Source: Lophius americanus (Eukaryota; Chordata; Actinopteri; Lophiiformes; Lophiidae). From it: 64,000 nt of DNA. Shown in pieces: positions 12,082 to 23,117 of this stretch; position 1 is the stretch's first letter, and each line of letters opens with the position of its first letter. The position numbers were made by a program, and so were the translations under genes. Below the pieces are notes generated by a model. That model was not told the DNA's origin. It saw only the letters and a list, made by a program, of their open reading frames with translations, and searched no databases. The stretch lies in the NCBI GenBank assembly GCA_037951165.1, contig JBBDHG010000487.1, forward strand, positions 85,001 to 149,000. Reading direction: 5' to 3'.

Positions 12082-12310
12082 TCCACATAGACTTCAGTGC
12101 GAGGAAGGACAGGAGTGATTTTGTGAGATGTGGGTTCTGACACCAGGGGGCGCTTTAACCCCCAAAAGCTTAAGGGCCATAATTTCACTATTTAGTCCGA
12201 AGTCTGTGCGGATGAATCTAACTTTAATAGTTTGTATTTATTTTTATATCACTTCTGAACTATTGGCCTGATTTAATCTCAGTTTGATGGACGTGAGGAG
12301 ATTTATCCTT
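12082..12310 (+). mobile_element. Interspersed repeat family R1, copy 3
   Basis: This copy contains TCCACATAGACTTCAGTG, GCGAGGAAGGACAGGAGTGATT, CACCAGGGGGCGCT, GGGCCATAATTTC, TATTTAGTCC and GAGGAGATTTATC, in the same order as the copy at 3217-3382. It also has one stretch, ACTTTAATAGTTTGT at about 12221, identical to part of the 20-bp minisatellite unit at 3384-7068. Confidence 0.6.
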
Positions 12311-13872
12311 TATATGAAGATCAGCTCTCAAAGTTTCTCCGGTTTCTTTCTCGGGTTCGTCTCTGACAGGAGACATGAGGACAGACATTAAGACGATCCG
12401 TTTTGAAGAAGAGTTTATGATGAGGAAGGGTTACAGGAGAGCGGTTCTGATCCGCTGAGGCGAAACGTTTCTGCTGGTCCGATACATTTTTCTTAGTAGA
12501 CCGCTCACTTAAGCAATATTTTATTCATTTGATTTCCCTCAAAATCATTTTGAGTTTAAATGTGGAGTCCAACAGAACCTGCACCGGAACATGAAGAACC
12601 CGAGAAGAAAAGAAAGAGGGGCGAAGAAACCAAATGTATAATCATCATTTATAGTTCTTAGTCATTTTCCTCAAACTCATTCCAAGTACAGGTCTCTGAG
12701 AAAGTAGAACCGACAGAATGACAGAACAAACACAGAACAGTTGAAACTGAGACTTATTGGATCTTTTCTCCTCGGGCTCGGTTCAGCCCAAACACACACC
12801 GGCGAATCGGATAAAACCCGCCGGAGACACGCACAGCAAATAAATCTATCTCTGCCGTCATCATCAGCGCCGTCAGCCTCATTCCGGGTCTTTATTCTCC
12901 CTCATGCGGGTCAGAACTGAGGAGGAAGGCAGTGATCCTACCAGAATCCTTAGAACCGAGCCTCATGTCAGCCGGAGCGGTCCATGTCTGGAGCGGGTGT
13001 GGGCTTGTGGTCAGGTACTAGCGGTCCAGGACCAGTCATCTCAGGTTTGTATAAAAACTATATAGGAACACATGTAAAAACAGGAGGGATCAAATTATCC
13101 GACCCAAAAGAATTCTGATAAAATCTTCTACGTCTATCAACACTTAAAACACTTATTCTCCTTTTCTCCCTTTTCTAGCTTTTATTCCAAAACGCTTGAG
13201 GAGCAGTTCTAGTTGGCAACTTCTATACAACAGGCTATAAAACACCACTCCGGTCCAGAAGCACACTTAGATGTGGTGGTTCTGCAGAACAACATATGGA
13301 CTGGAATAAGATAATTTTGCGTGCATGGCTCCCCACGTTCAGTTCCGGCCGTGTGAAAACCACGACCTCCTCCTTCCTGGCACAGCGGCGCCGTATTTTT
13401 TTAAAACAGGGTTTTTGAGGAGAGTCCGGTCCGTTTTCAGAATGTTCCACGGCTGGTTCCACGAGAACCCATCTAGGAATAGGTTTCCTCTGATCTCGGC
13501 GCCACCCGATTGTTTTCATGTTTCCCGAACATACAAACCCAGATGCATCTGTGCGCCTCTGCGTGCCAGAACCGAGGGGGTCGGATCACATGATCTCAGC
13601 CAAGGAGACGAGTCACAGATGGATTAATGCCGTTTGTCGTTTGTGTTGACGTGTCGGATATGTTCTCAGTCCGTTTCCCATCCTTGTCGTTCTGGACCGT
13701 AAAGAGTTTGGGTCCAAAGAGAGTTTGAGTTTTTTTCAGAAGAACTTTCAGAGCGCTGGAAAAGAAAGAGTAAATAATGTTCCTCCTGTTTTTAACTGTA
13801 CACATTTTCACGTCCTGCTTTGTCCTTGCATGGATGCTTGTGTGGTTCTGGCAGAGCCCAGAGTTCTGACCA
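12311..13872 (-). other. nrxn1: nrxn1 3' flank, including 3' UTR of unknown length
   Basis: This lies immediately downstream of the neurexin stop codon on the minus strand, so it must include the 3' UTR. Candidate AATAAA signals (TTTATT on the plus strand) are at 13181-13186 and 12891-12896, about 690 and 980 nt after the stop. I cannot decide between them or exclude a longer UTR. Overlapping open frames at 13235-13811 are not supported as genes. Confidence 0.4.
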
Positions 13873-14177
13873 TCACACGTAGTACTCCTTGTCCTTGTTC
13901 TTCTTGCCTTTGCTGGAGGTTTTTGCGGTGTTGACGGGTTTTTCCTTGACGATGGTTCCGTTGGACTGCGCCGAGTTGCTGATGTAGTTGCGGCTCTCGT
14001 CCACGTGGTACGAGCCTTCGTCCCGGTTCCGGTACTTGTACATGGCGTAGAGCAGGATGAGGATGCACAACGCGGCCGCTGCTACGATGCCGACCACCAT
14101 CCCCGTGGTGCTGCTGGACTCCCTGAAGACCTCCGACGTGCCCGGGTATGCTCCCGGTCCAGAACCGGTGGGATTGG
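13873..14177 (-). CDS. nrxn1: Neurexin-1 last coding exon: stalk, transmembrane helix, cytoplasmic tail
   Basis: This exon encodes the membrane anchor and tail of neurexin-1, a presynaptic adhesion receptor for neuroligins, LRRTMs and cerebellins. The acceptor is CCCCCCTGCAG ending at 14178; two bases complete a codon split with the exon at 24783. In order it gives a short Gly/Pro/Ser stalk (NPTGSGPGAYPG, with a Ser-Gly that could carry glycan), ESSSTTG before the membrane, and a 20-residue helix (14100-14041). Next are the YKYRNRDEGSY juxtamembrane segment, known in the family to bind protein 4.1, and KNKDKEYYV at the C terminus, the class II PDZ ligand for CASK, Mint and syntenin. The tail word SYHVDESRNY is typical of NRXN1 as I recall it (NRXN2/3 have SYQVD). 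TGA is at 13875-13873. Recognition is very sure for neurexin, good for paralogue 1. Confidence 0.96.
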
Positions 14178-14342
14178 CTGCAGGGGGGAGAGAGAGATTT
14201 ATGACTCAATCATTATTACTATATTCGTGGTTCTGAATGAAAGCATCCGTGGATCAAAGTGAAAGGTTTAATGGAACAATATTACAGAGGTCCGATTGGG
14301 TGTCCTGACCCGCCTAAGCGGTGCCAGCTGAGAGGAATCAAG

Positions 14343-14419
14343 ACCCAACAGTTTCTTTCATTTAGGGTTAATGAAAGAAACTGTTGGGTTTCTTTCATTA
14401 AAGAAAGAAACCCAACAGT
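14343..14419. repeat. Three-arm inverted repeat (snap-back) near the last acceptor
   Basis: ACCCAACAGTTTCTTTCATT (14343-14362) is followed after a 7-nt loop by its exact complement (14370-14389). Part of that second arm, ACTGTTGGGTTTCTTTC (14380-14396), has a second exact complement at 14403-14419. The middle arm can pair with either side, giving two exclusive hairpins. It lies 166-242 nt upstream, in the sense of nrxn1, of the last acceptor. Confidence 0.95.
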
Positions 14420-15810
14420 TGGGTTGATGACGCGAGAGGCTTGATTTCTGCTGAACTGCAGATTCCTGCAAACATTGAATCAGAATCTTTGAGTCTTTGA
14501 TGGTCCGATGCTAAAACAAGCTAAAAGTGTCAGAACCAGCACCACATAAAGGACGAGACATTCCTAAATGTCTCAGTGACTCTTAGAGACTAAATCTTTA
14601 ACAACTGGCAGCTGCTGAGTCCAACGACGTCTTATTAAAACCCATCTCACTCTTCAGAACCAGAATCTCAGTGCTCTCGGTAACTGCGGTTCTTTAATTG
14701 CACCCGTCTAATCCGCTGCCCGTCAGCGCCGTCATTGCTGCAGAGCAGGATTCTGATGACACCGGCTGGGCTGTGAACGCGTCGGAGGTTTGCCTGGTTC
14801 TCAGAACCAGACGACGGATGTTGTGGAGTCGTGAAGAGGCTCGCCGCTCTAAAAGCAAACCCACGGTTCCGTCATGAATGAATGGACCACATTGACGATC
14901 CTTCCAGACTTTGTTCTGGCGTGACTCCAGAACAAAATCTGTGAAAATAAATCTTTGAGAGAGAAACAAACCTTCAACCGACTCAGCAGATTCTGCCAAA
15001 GGATGTCCTCACGTCTGTTCTGAGCCGGCGCCATTCAGCGGGGCGACTCCTGAGGAGGCGTCTGGTACCGCCCAGTCGTCCCGGCTCGTGTCTCTGGGTT
15101 TTTCTAACACTCATCATTCTGTTACCGAATACAAGCTTTCATCATTAACATTGGGAGATGAAGAAATGTTCCGGGTCTTTGCGGTCGGGCCGGGTCGGGT
15201 CGTAGCCGTGCTGTCAGGAGGAAGCCGCGTCGGATTTGTGTTTACACTTGGGGAAGCCACCCAAACAGTTTGTTGACACGCGGGTCCGAAACCCTGGTGT
15301 CGCTCCAGGCGTCGCTGAAAGAGTTTCTGCACCGGGAGCAGAAAATGTCTTCATGAGTTTTTGTTGATCAGACGGAGGATCGGGTCAGAACTTCATTTCC
15401 ATTTATTTACAATACTGAAGAACATCTTATGTCGATCATAGTTTTAGTTTTAGCAGCTAAATATAATAAATATGTGTAAACATCAGCTGTTCATCGGTTT
15501 TATCAGCAGAAGTTTATTCTTCCTCGCTGCAGCGACTGACTTTAAGTTTCAGCCGACTGAGAGACGGACAGTTTCTAGGAGTCTTCTTCAGGAAGTCCAA
15601 AGTTCTGGAAAGTCCTAGTTTGAAATATGAAAACCGTAAGAGTCATTATGAAGGTCGCGCCGAGGTGATCATCCTCTATTATCATCTTCATCATCATGAT
15701 AGCAGTTCTGCAGCAGCGCTGACGGGTCGGACCTCAGGTTCAAGATTGTAGCATTTACACAGTCAAACTTCCATTTCATTAAATGTGTTATTGGTGCGGA
15801 ACCACGAGAC
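14420..15810. other. Unique intronic DNA
   Basis: No supported feature. Open frames of 60-100 codons at 14694-15332 overlap on both strands and are not recognisable. Confidence 0.5.
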
Positions 15811-16480
15811 CAGTGAGAGAGAGAGAGAGAGAGAGAGACAGTAAGTGAGAGAGAGAGAGAGAGAGACAGTAAGTGAGAGAGAGAGAGAGAGAGAGAGTAA
15901 GTGAGAGAGAGAGAGAGAGAGACAGTAAGTGAGAGAGAGAGAGAGAGAGAGAAAGTAAGTGAGAGAGAGAGAGAGAGACAGTAAGTGAGAGAGAGAGAGA
16001 AAGTGAGAAAGAGAGAGAGAGACAGTAAGTGAGACAGAGAGAGAGAGAGAGACAGTAAGTGAGAGAGAGAGAGAGAGAGAGAGAAAGTAAGTGAGACAGA
16101 GAGAGAGAGAGACAGTAAGTGAGAGAGAGAGAGAGAGACAGTAAGTGAGACAGAGAGAGAGAGAGAGACAGTAAGTGAGAGAGAGAGAGAGAGAGAGAGA
16201 AAGTAAGTGAGAGAGAGACAGTAAGTGAGAGAGAGAGAGAGAGAGAAAGTAAGTGAGAGAGAGAGAGAGAGAGAGACAGTAAGTGAGAGAGAGAGAGAGA
16301 GAGAAAGTAAGTGAGACAGAGAGAGAGAGACAGTAAGTGAGAGAGAGAGAGAGAGACAGTAAGTGAGACAGAGAGAGAGAGAGAGACAGTAAGTGAGAGA
16401 GAGAGAGAGAGAGAGAGAGAAAGTAAGTGAGAGAGAGAGAGACAGTAAGTGAGAGAGAGAGAGAGAGAGAGACAGTAAGT

Positions 16481-16514
<34 letters not shown>

Positions 16515-16706
16515 CAGTGAGAGAAGCTGAGAGAGAGACTGAGTGAGAGAGAGAGAGACAGAGAGAGAGACAGAGAGAGTGAGAGACTGAGAGAGAGAGT
16601 GAGTGAGAGAGAGAGAGACTGAGAGTGAGATAGAGAGAGTGAGAGAGACAGATAGAAAGAGAGAGACGGAGCGAGAGAGAGAGACGGAGAAGGGAGAGAG
16701 AGACAG
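15811..16706 (+). repeat. (GA)n array with regular CAGTAAGTGAG interruptions
   Basis: Runs of GA are interrupted about 23 times by AGTAAGTGAG at 19-34 base spacing. On the nrxn1 sense (minus) strand each module reads CTCACTTACT(GT)CTCTCTC, a branch-site-like CTTAC followed by a long pyrimidine tract. From 15811 to about 16525 the plus strand has no CT step, so the sense strand has no AG for about 700 nt. Minus-strand open frames of 319-389 codons over it are Ser/Leu low complexity, not genes. Confidence 0.95.
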
Positions 16707-19109
16707 TTGGGGGTGATCCCACCAGAGAAGAGGGCGGTTCTGATCATCAGCAGAACCACTTGATGATCTTGACGCTGTCAAAGAAACGATCCAGTGTCTC
16801 TGATCGCCCCTCGTTGTTTCTCTCCTCTCCCGCTCCATGTTGATGTTTCTACAGATGAAGTGGGTTTTGATTGCGTCCGTCTCTCAGCTTGAGTGACAGC
16901 TTGACGCCCTGACAAACATGCTTGCTTTAAATGGTGTAATATTATCTTTGACCCCCACGGATCGCAGGCGTGTCTATTTTATGTGGATGGCACCGAACTC
17001 AAGTGATGGGCTGAAGTTCTGTAAACTGTGTGTCGGGACGGGAGACGCGGCTGCCACTCACTGACATGTTAGCCGCCGTCAGCGGCGCCTCGGCTCCAGC
17101 AGACAGTCAAGGACGGGAGGAGAGGACCGCTGGGGGACGGAGTGTGACTGAGCGTTGCAACAGATTAGCTCTGCTAGTGACGGCTCCACTTATCGTTGCA
17201 GACAGGTGTGAAGAATGGCCCCGCCTCCCGGCCTGAAGCCACCGGTGGACATGAGTCGTCTCTAGCGGGCCGTATCGTGGGCATGAACGCGGGCTGATTT
17301 CATATTTGTTACATTCATCCTTGGTTCGGGGTCAAAACGTTGAAGGTGGAGATACGTAGCGGGTTTACGGAGGAGGCAGCGTTCATGGGATGTGACACCA
17401 GAAGGTTGTAAACGCGAGCCGGGTTCGCTAACCGAGATCAACCCAAAGACGTTTGGCCCAAATCACATTTTATTCCCTCCCTCCAAGTCTAACCTGACAT
17501 ATAAATCTGAGGAGGGACCAACAGTTCGGTTCTGACGCCGCGTGTTTGGTCTTCAAAGATCAGCTCTCATTACGGGTCAGTAAAAGATCATCTCTCTGAA
17601 TCGACCCACGCGACTAACGAGGCTGATCGTTTGTCCCCGCCGCCACCGCCGCCCTCCTCTGCCTTTGTGTTCAGGCAGACCAAGGGGGCCGACAGGGAGC
17701 CCTGCCCTAGAGGGTCTCTTAACACCCCCGTCAGAATGGACGACGAGGGTGACGGGGGTGATGGAGTGTTCATCAACACTCCATCACCTCAGAGTGAAGG
17801 CACATAAACCGCGGAAGAAACAGCGGCTGAAACAAGTGTTTAAAATGATGGCGACTCTCAGGCGCTCCAGTCGAGCGCGCCCGAGGGTAAAATTAGACAT
17901 GAGGGAAATGACCTTAAAGTGGCGCCTGCTTCGCGGCAGCACGGCGGGGTGCACTTGTGAAGCGATGGAGGTAAACTCAGGGGGGTTAACTTTTTGAAGG
18001 ATTGAAATGGTGTAAAGGCGGCAGAAACGACTTCCTGCTCGAGGTCGTCTGCCGGCGCCATGATAGAACCATATCAGAATCTCATGAAGGACATGATGGC
18101 TGAAATGGCTGATGGTCATTTCCTCAAAGCTGGTTGCTTTCAGGAGCGCTGTGAGATCTCTCCTGCAGGGAAGAGGAGGAAACCGTGATCAGAGGTGACC
18201 TTTTAGGTCACCCTGGCTCATGAGTGCCGCAGGAAGTGAAGAGAAAGAGACTGACCACCGAGACGGCGCCGGTTCCTGCAGGCTTCATTCAACTAAATCC
18301 AGTCTGCATTCGTCAGTATGGACACGCCTTCCTCGCCGTCAGTTAACATCCTGTGACTGATGTGAGGCCCCTCCTCCTCCTGCTCCTCGCGCTGTGAGAG
18401 GTTCTACAGTATCAGGTAAGACTTGGATAAATGGACCTCTTCAAAGACTTTACTCTCTCCAGCTTGGCGCCACGGATGGAGGAAAACACGGAGCGTGGAG
18501 CAACAACAACGACTAAAGGTATGTTGAATGGACAGAACTATTTGGTGTGTCAATCATCTTAATACAAATAATCTATTTTTAGGACAGTAGTAAAAAATGT
18601 CGGCCCGGTTCTCTGTGACCTGCAGAGGTTGTCACATGGCGAGAGCTGGAGGGGGCGTGGCTGGGGGAAGCCTTAAGAGCGATCCGGGCTTAGTGGGCGT
18701 GCTCACGGACCCGCCGCTGCTATTCGCTCACAATCCCGTTATACCGTCTTCTTACTTCAAATCTCCGGCCATCATCACCGGCTGTCAGCGCCGGCGCTTC
18801 CATGTGGATCAGTCTGCAGACTAGTCACTGTGTCAACGTCACCAGAGCCGGACCGCTTATTAAATCCCTTTTCCCTCCTTAATTAACTGCGCGTCTGCGA
18901 GAAGTGATGCACGCCGTCGTGTACGTGTGACACGACACGCCGCCGTCTGCAGGATGACGGCAATATGTGTGACTCTGAGTGACTTCTGCTCAGCCTGGTG
19001 CTGGACGGCGGCAGAGCGCTGATCCAACAGCGACTGAAGGGAGAAGTATGAGGAGGAGGTTTAATTATGGGGCGGTTCAAGCTTTGTTCCTCAGGGGGCT
19101 TCTACTGAC
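16707..19109. other. Unique intronic DNA, possible conserved element near 17780-18060
   Basis: No supported exon. Between 17784 and 18119 open frames lie on both strands over non-repetitive sequence with many CpGs. I do not recognise the products, and the pattern could equally be a conserved non-coding element. The rest holds only small chance open frames. Confidence 0.4.
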
Positions 19110-19877
19110 GGAGAGGAGAGAGAGGAGAGAGAGAGAAGAGGAGCGAGAGAGAGAGAGGAGAGAGAGAGAGAGGAGAGGAGATGAAAGAGAGGAGAGGAGA
19201 AGAGAGAGAGGAGAGAGAGAGGAGAGAGGAGAAGAGAGAGAGGAGAGAGAGAGAGGAGAGGAGAGAGGAGAGAGAGAGCGGAGAGGAGAGAGAGAGAGAG
19301 GAGATGAGAGAGAGGAGAGGAGAAGAGAGAGAGGAGAAGAGAGAGAGGAGAGAGAGAGAGGAGAGGAGAGAGAGAGGAGAGAGAGGAGAGGATAGAGAGA
19401 GTGAGGAGAGAGAGGAGAGAGAGAGGAGATGAGAGAGAGGAGAGAGAGAGGAGAGAGAGAAAAGAGAGAGAGGAGAGAGAGAGAGGAGAGGGGAGAGGAA
19501 AGGAGAGAAAGAGGCGAGAGAGGAGATGAGAGAGAGAGGAGAGGGAGAGAGGAGAGAGAGAGGAGAGAGAAAAAAGAGGAGCGAGAGAGAGAGAAGAGAG
19601 AGAGCGAGAGAGGAGAGAGAGAGAGAGAGAGTAGAGAGAGAGAGGAGAGAGAGGAGAGAGAGGGAGGAGAGAGAGAGAGGAGAGAGAAGAGATGAGAGAG
19701 AGGAGAGAAGAGAGAGAGGAGAGAGAGAGAGAGAAAGAGAAAGGAGAGAGAGTAGAGAGAGAAGAGAAAGAGAGGAGAGAGAGAGATAGAAAAAGAGGAG
19801 AGAGAGGAGAGAGAAGAAAGGAGAGAGAAGAGAGAGGAGAAAGAGAGGGAAGAGGAGAGAGAGAAGAGAGAGAGAGG
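19110..19877 (+). repeat. GGAGAGAGA purine array
   Basis: Nearly 770 bases of pure purine on the plus strand, in units such as GAGAGGAGAGAGA with GATGAGAG and GAAGAG variants. The minus (nrxn1 sense) strand is therefore a long pure-pyrimidine CTCTCCTC tract. A homopurine run of this length with mirror symmetry is prone to triplex formation. The open frames on both strands (Arg/Glu or Ser/Leu rich) are composition artefacts. Confidence 0.96.
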
Positions 19878-20022
19878 ACGTTAGCATGACGTCATCCCAA
19901 CATTAGCCGGACATTAGCGTGGCGTTAGCTTGACGTTGGCGCGGTGTTAGCTTGACGTTGGCGTGGCGTTAGCTTGAAGTTGGCGTGGCGTTAGCTTGAC
20001 GTTGGCGTGGCGTTAGCGTGAC
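19878..20022 (+). repeat. 22-bp GTTAGC/GACGTTGGC minisatellite
   Basis: From 19921 there are four units of 22 bp built from GGCGTTAGCTTGA plus CGTTGGCGT, then a partial unit. Degenerate units (ATTAGCCGGAC, ATTAGCGT) precede it from 19878. Confidence 0.9.
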
Positions 20023-21172
20023 AAAGCTTCAGGACGGCGAGGAGGAAACTGGATTTTATTTGTTTCATTTCAATTTGACAGATTTTTGTAAAAAGCTAAG
20101 CTGTTGATGCTCTCAGTACGCCTCAGAGGTCAATGATGGATAGATTTTATTCTTCTGGCTCAGAATAAGAATCTTAAAGCTTAAAGGTGATTTCATCCCT
20201 TTTTAGACACACGTTTACATTTACAGCAGCATTAAAAGCATTTTTTCTGATTGTTCTGCAGTGAATGGTGTCATATTTCACAGCTCCGCCTCTCTTAAAC
20301 CCTCGCCATAGCTGATCTCTGGCGAGGGTTCCTTTCTTGGAAAAGCAAACTCTTCATGCCCTACTTAGACGTCCAAACAGACACGCCGCGTTAGCATCAA
20401 TGTCAGCGGGGCGAAAACAGACGAGGCAGAAAAATAGAAAATAATTGAAAATATAAATATGGCGGGATCAGGAAAGAGAAAGACTGACAGCGAGCGTGAC
20501 ATCCTGTTTCCTCTCTGAACACGCTTCATTTAAAATAGAGTGGGGAGGGAAGACCGGGACGGGAAAATCCTCGTGAAGGTAAGAACAGAGACGGTTCTGC
20601 ACAGACCAGCGTGAGGTTCTGATTCTGATTCTGATGGTCATCTGATGACGTTCGACAGTCGGCGTTAAAGCGTGTCAGCGAGTGGCGTTCAGTTAGCGCG
20701 CGAGGTGACCGCCGCTGCGTTGAGCCCAGGAAGGACTGGACCCACACAGCGCTCCAGCTGGGGCTGATTGAACAACCTATTAAATGTGGGCAGTGACCTC
20801 CTCCGCCGCCACACTGCTCTTAATGTTTCATTAATCTCACAGCTCCTTTTCAAACAATAATTTAGTCTTTTCTTCATCCCTCCAGGCTGCGTGAATTCCA
20901 GTCACCGCCCCCGGGTTAAAGAGGGCGTTCATCGGCCGCATGATTTATTGGTTTACTCTACGTATTGTTTCCCCAGCCGTAAATTCAATCCATTAAAACA
21001 AATGTCAAACACATTAGTAGCTGCTAATGTCACTGAAGGATGCTGGAGGACAGAGATGATGGGAGCGGGAGATATGATTAACCTTCGCCTGCCGATCGGC
21101 GCTTTAACGCAGCCAAGAGGTAAAGCCCAGAGAGTGTTTGTAAAGTATCAGTGCATATAATAAAGCCCTGGA
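20023..21172. other. Unique intronic DNA, candidate conserved element near 20880-21165
   Basis: No supported exon. The block around 20930-21165 is non-repetitive and moderate in GC, with words such as CCATTAAAACAAATGTCAAAC and AGATATGATTAACC. I list it as a candidate conserved non-coding element on appearance only. Confidence 0.35.
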
Positions 21173-21239
21173 CTCTCTCTCTCTCTCTCTCTCTCTCCCT
21201 CTCTCTCTATATATATATATTTATATGTATATATATATC
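21173..21239. repeat. (CT)n then (TA)n compound microsatellite
   Basis: About 35 bases of CT repeats pass directly into TATATA with a TTTATATGT interruption. Confidence 0.95.
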
Positions 21240-22542
21240 GGTTTTAATAAAAATATACCCTGGTGGCAGCATGTAGGAAGAGAACAGAATCGGGCCCAAC
21301 ATGGACCCCTGAGGTTCTCCGCCGGTCACTACGCAGACAGCAGGCAGGAATGGATCCCGTCTAACGTTCAGATGGAAATCAAACCTGCCTCAGAATCCAA
21401 AAAACGATTCTATGAACACGACATGAGAATATTAACGTATAGATGAAACTTCATGGACCTCTGGACAATCAAAGTTCTACCGTTGGCGGTCCAGGAGGAC
21501 CCAATCCTGCACAGAACATAAATAACCAGATCTGGTGACCAGTCTCTGACTTCTTCTAACAGACGCTCTCCAGGGAGGAGAAACAGGAGGAACCGGCGGT
21601 GGCAGGATTTCACCTAGGATGTGGTCGGCGCTGCAGCAGCTGCCTTTCATCAACGGCCTGCAGGACGGCGAGGAGACGAAGCGGGATGTGAGAGCGTTCG
21701 TACCTTCTGACCCCTGCGGCGCGGCAACAACCTGTTCCATTAACTTCCTCCATCACATCTGAGGTCGCTCCTTGAAAATCAGCTTCTCAGTGGGACGTTC
21801 AGCCCACGGTCTCCGCAGCGACACTTTGTTCCTGCTCTGGAGGAGGCCCTCATTATAAACAGGACTCTCTTCAGACAAACCTCAGACATTATACAAGACT
21901 TCAGCGGGGAAGTTCTCCGCTCACATTTTATTCTGCAGAGATGAGATGATGGACGCATCGGTGTGGGCCTCTAATCACACCCGTGTGATTCTCAGCTGGC
22001 AGAGCCGAACATGAACCCCCCCCCAGACCAGCGCCCCCCATTATGGGCCTGCGTATTCCTCAATGGTTTCTAAACTTGGCAGGCTGGGGGGTGGGGCCGG
22101 AACCCATTTTTCCTGCGGTGATGGTTTTCGGTGGGTTCCAGAGGTTAGAGAAACAAAGCAGAGAACGAGAACATTTACCGCTGGTTGGAGGCGGGACTAG
22201 ACTCCAGAGGTTTACAGAATGACCTCCGGCTGAAATAAACAGCTCACGTAAAGTTCTGTTCCACCTCTCGTGCCGACATGGCGGTTCTGAACGTGAGCTG
22301 TGGCGCCCCAGCAGCTCAGTGAGAGGAAGGCTGATGTAAGAAGAAGCCGTCTGCCGTCTGCCCTCCTCTTCCTCCAGACTGTCCGTCAAGGTGCCGCAGG
22401 ACAGTGACGGATCATCTGTGTCATTAAGAGGAATCGGATGAAGAGCAATAGGACACAGTGGTTCTGAATCAGCCAGAGTGGATCCAGTTCTTTATCTCCG
22501 GCACGGCTGCCTGACGCCACCGGGAACCAACAGCTCTGATGT
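21240..22542. other. Unique intronic DNA
   Basis: No supported gene. Open frames at 21410-21740 and 22060-22389 on the minus strand have no recognisable products. Confidence 0.45.
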
Positions 22543-23117
22543 CACAGAAGGAGCGGGACCCTCTGAAGGAGCGGGACCCTCTGAAGGAGCGGGACCCTCT
22601 GAAGGAGCGGGACACTCAGAAGGAGCGGGACACATAGAAGGAGCGGGACCCTCTGAAGGAGCGGGACCCTCTGAAGGAGCGGGACACTCAGAAGGAGCGA
22701 GACACTGTGAAGGAGCGAGACACTGTGAAGGAGTTGGACCCTCTGAAGGAGCGGGACACATAGAAGGAGCGGAACCCTCTGAAGGAGCGGGACCCTCTGA
22801 AGGAGCGGGACACATAGAAGGAGCGGGACCCTCTGAAGGAGCGGGACACTCAGAAGGAGCGAGACACTGTGAAGGAGCGAGACACTGTGAAGGAGTTGGA
22901 CCCTCTGAAGGAGCGGGACACATAGAAGGAGCGGAACCCTCTGAAGGAGCGGGACCCTCTGAAGGAGCGGGACCCTCTGAAGGAGCGGGACACTCAGAAG
23001 GAGCGAGACACTGTGAAGGAGCGAGACACTGTGAAGCAGCGGGACACTCAGAAGGAGCGAGACACTCTGAAGGAGCGGGACACTCAGAAGGAGCGGGACC
23101 CTCTGAAGGAGCAGGAG
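22543..23117 (+). repeat. 18-bp minisatellite GAAGGAGCGGGACCCTCT with higher-order blocks
   Basis: About 32 copies of an 18-bp unit. Variants end in CCCTCT, CACTCA, CACATA or CACTGTG. The rare order (two CACTGTG units, a GAGTTGGAC unit, a CACATA unit, a GCGGAAC unit) begins at 22691 and again at 22853, exactly nine units (162 bp) apart, with a partial third copy at 22997. Because 18 is divisible by three, frames stay open on both strands (228 codons plus, 240 and 216 minus), with products such as EGAGPS repeats. The array is antisense to nrxn1 and intronic; I do not call a gene. Confidence 0.95.

Noticed and set aside
13808..14209. 133-codon minus-strand frame overlapping the last neurexin exon
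   Set aside because: It is a shadow in another frame; the neurexin frame is supported by family sequence, splice sites and the C-terminal PDZ motif.
15669..16838. Minus-strand open frames of 319-389 codons, Ser/Leu rich
   Set aside because: They are translations of the GA/CT array in all three frames; no domain and no unique sequence beyond short flanks.
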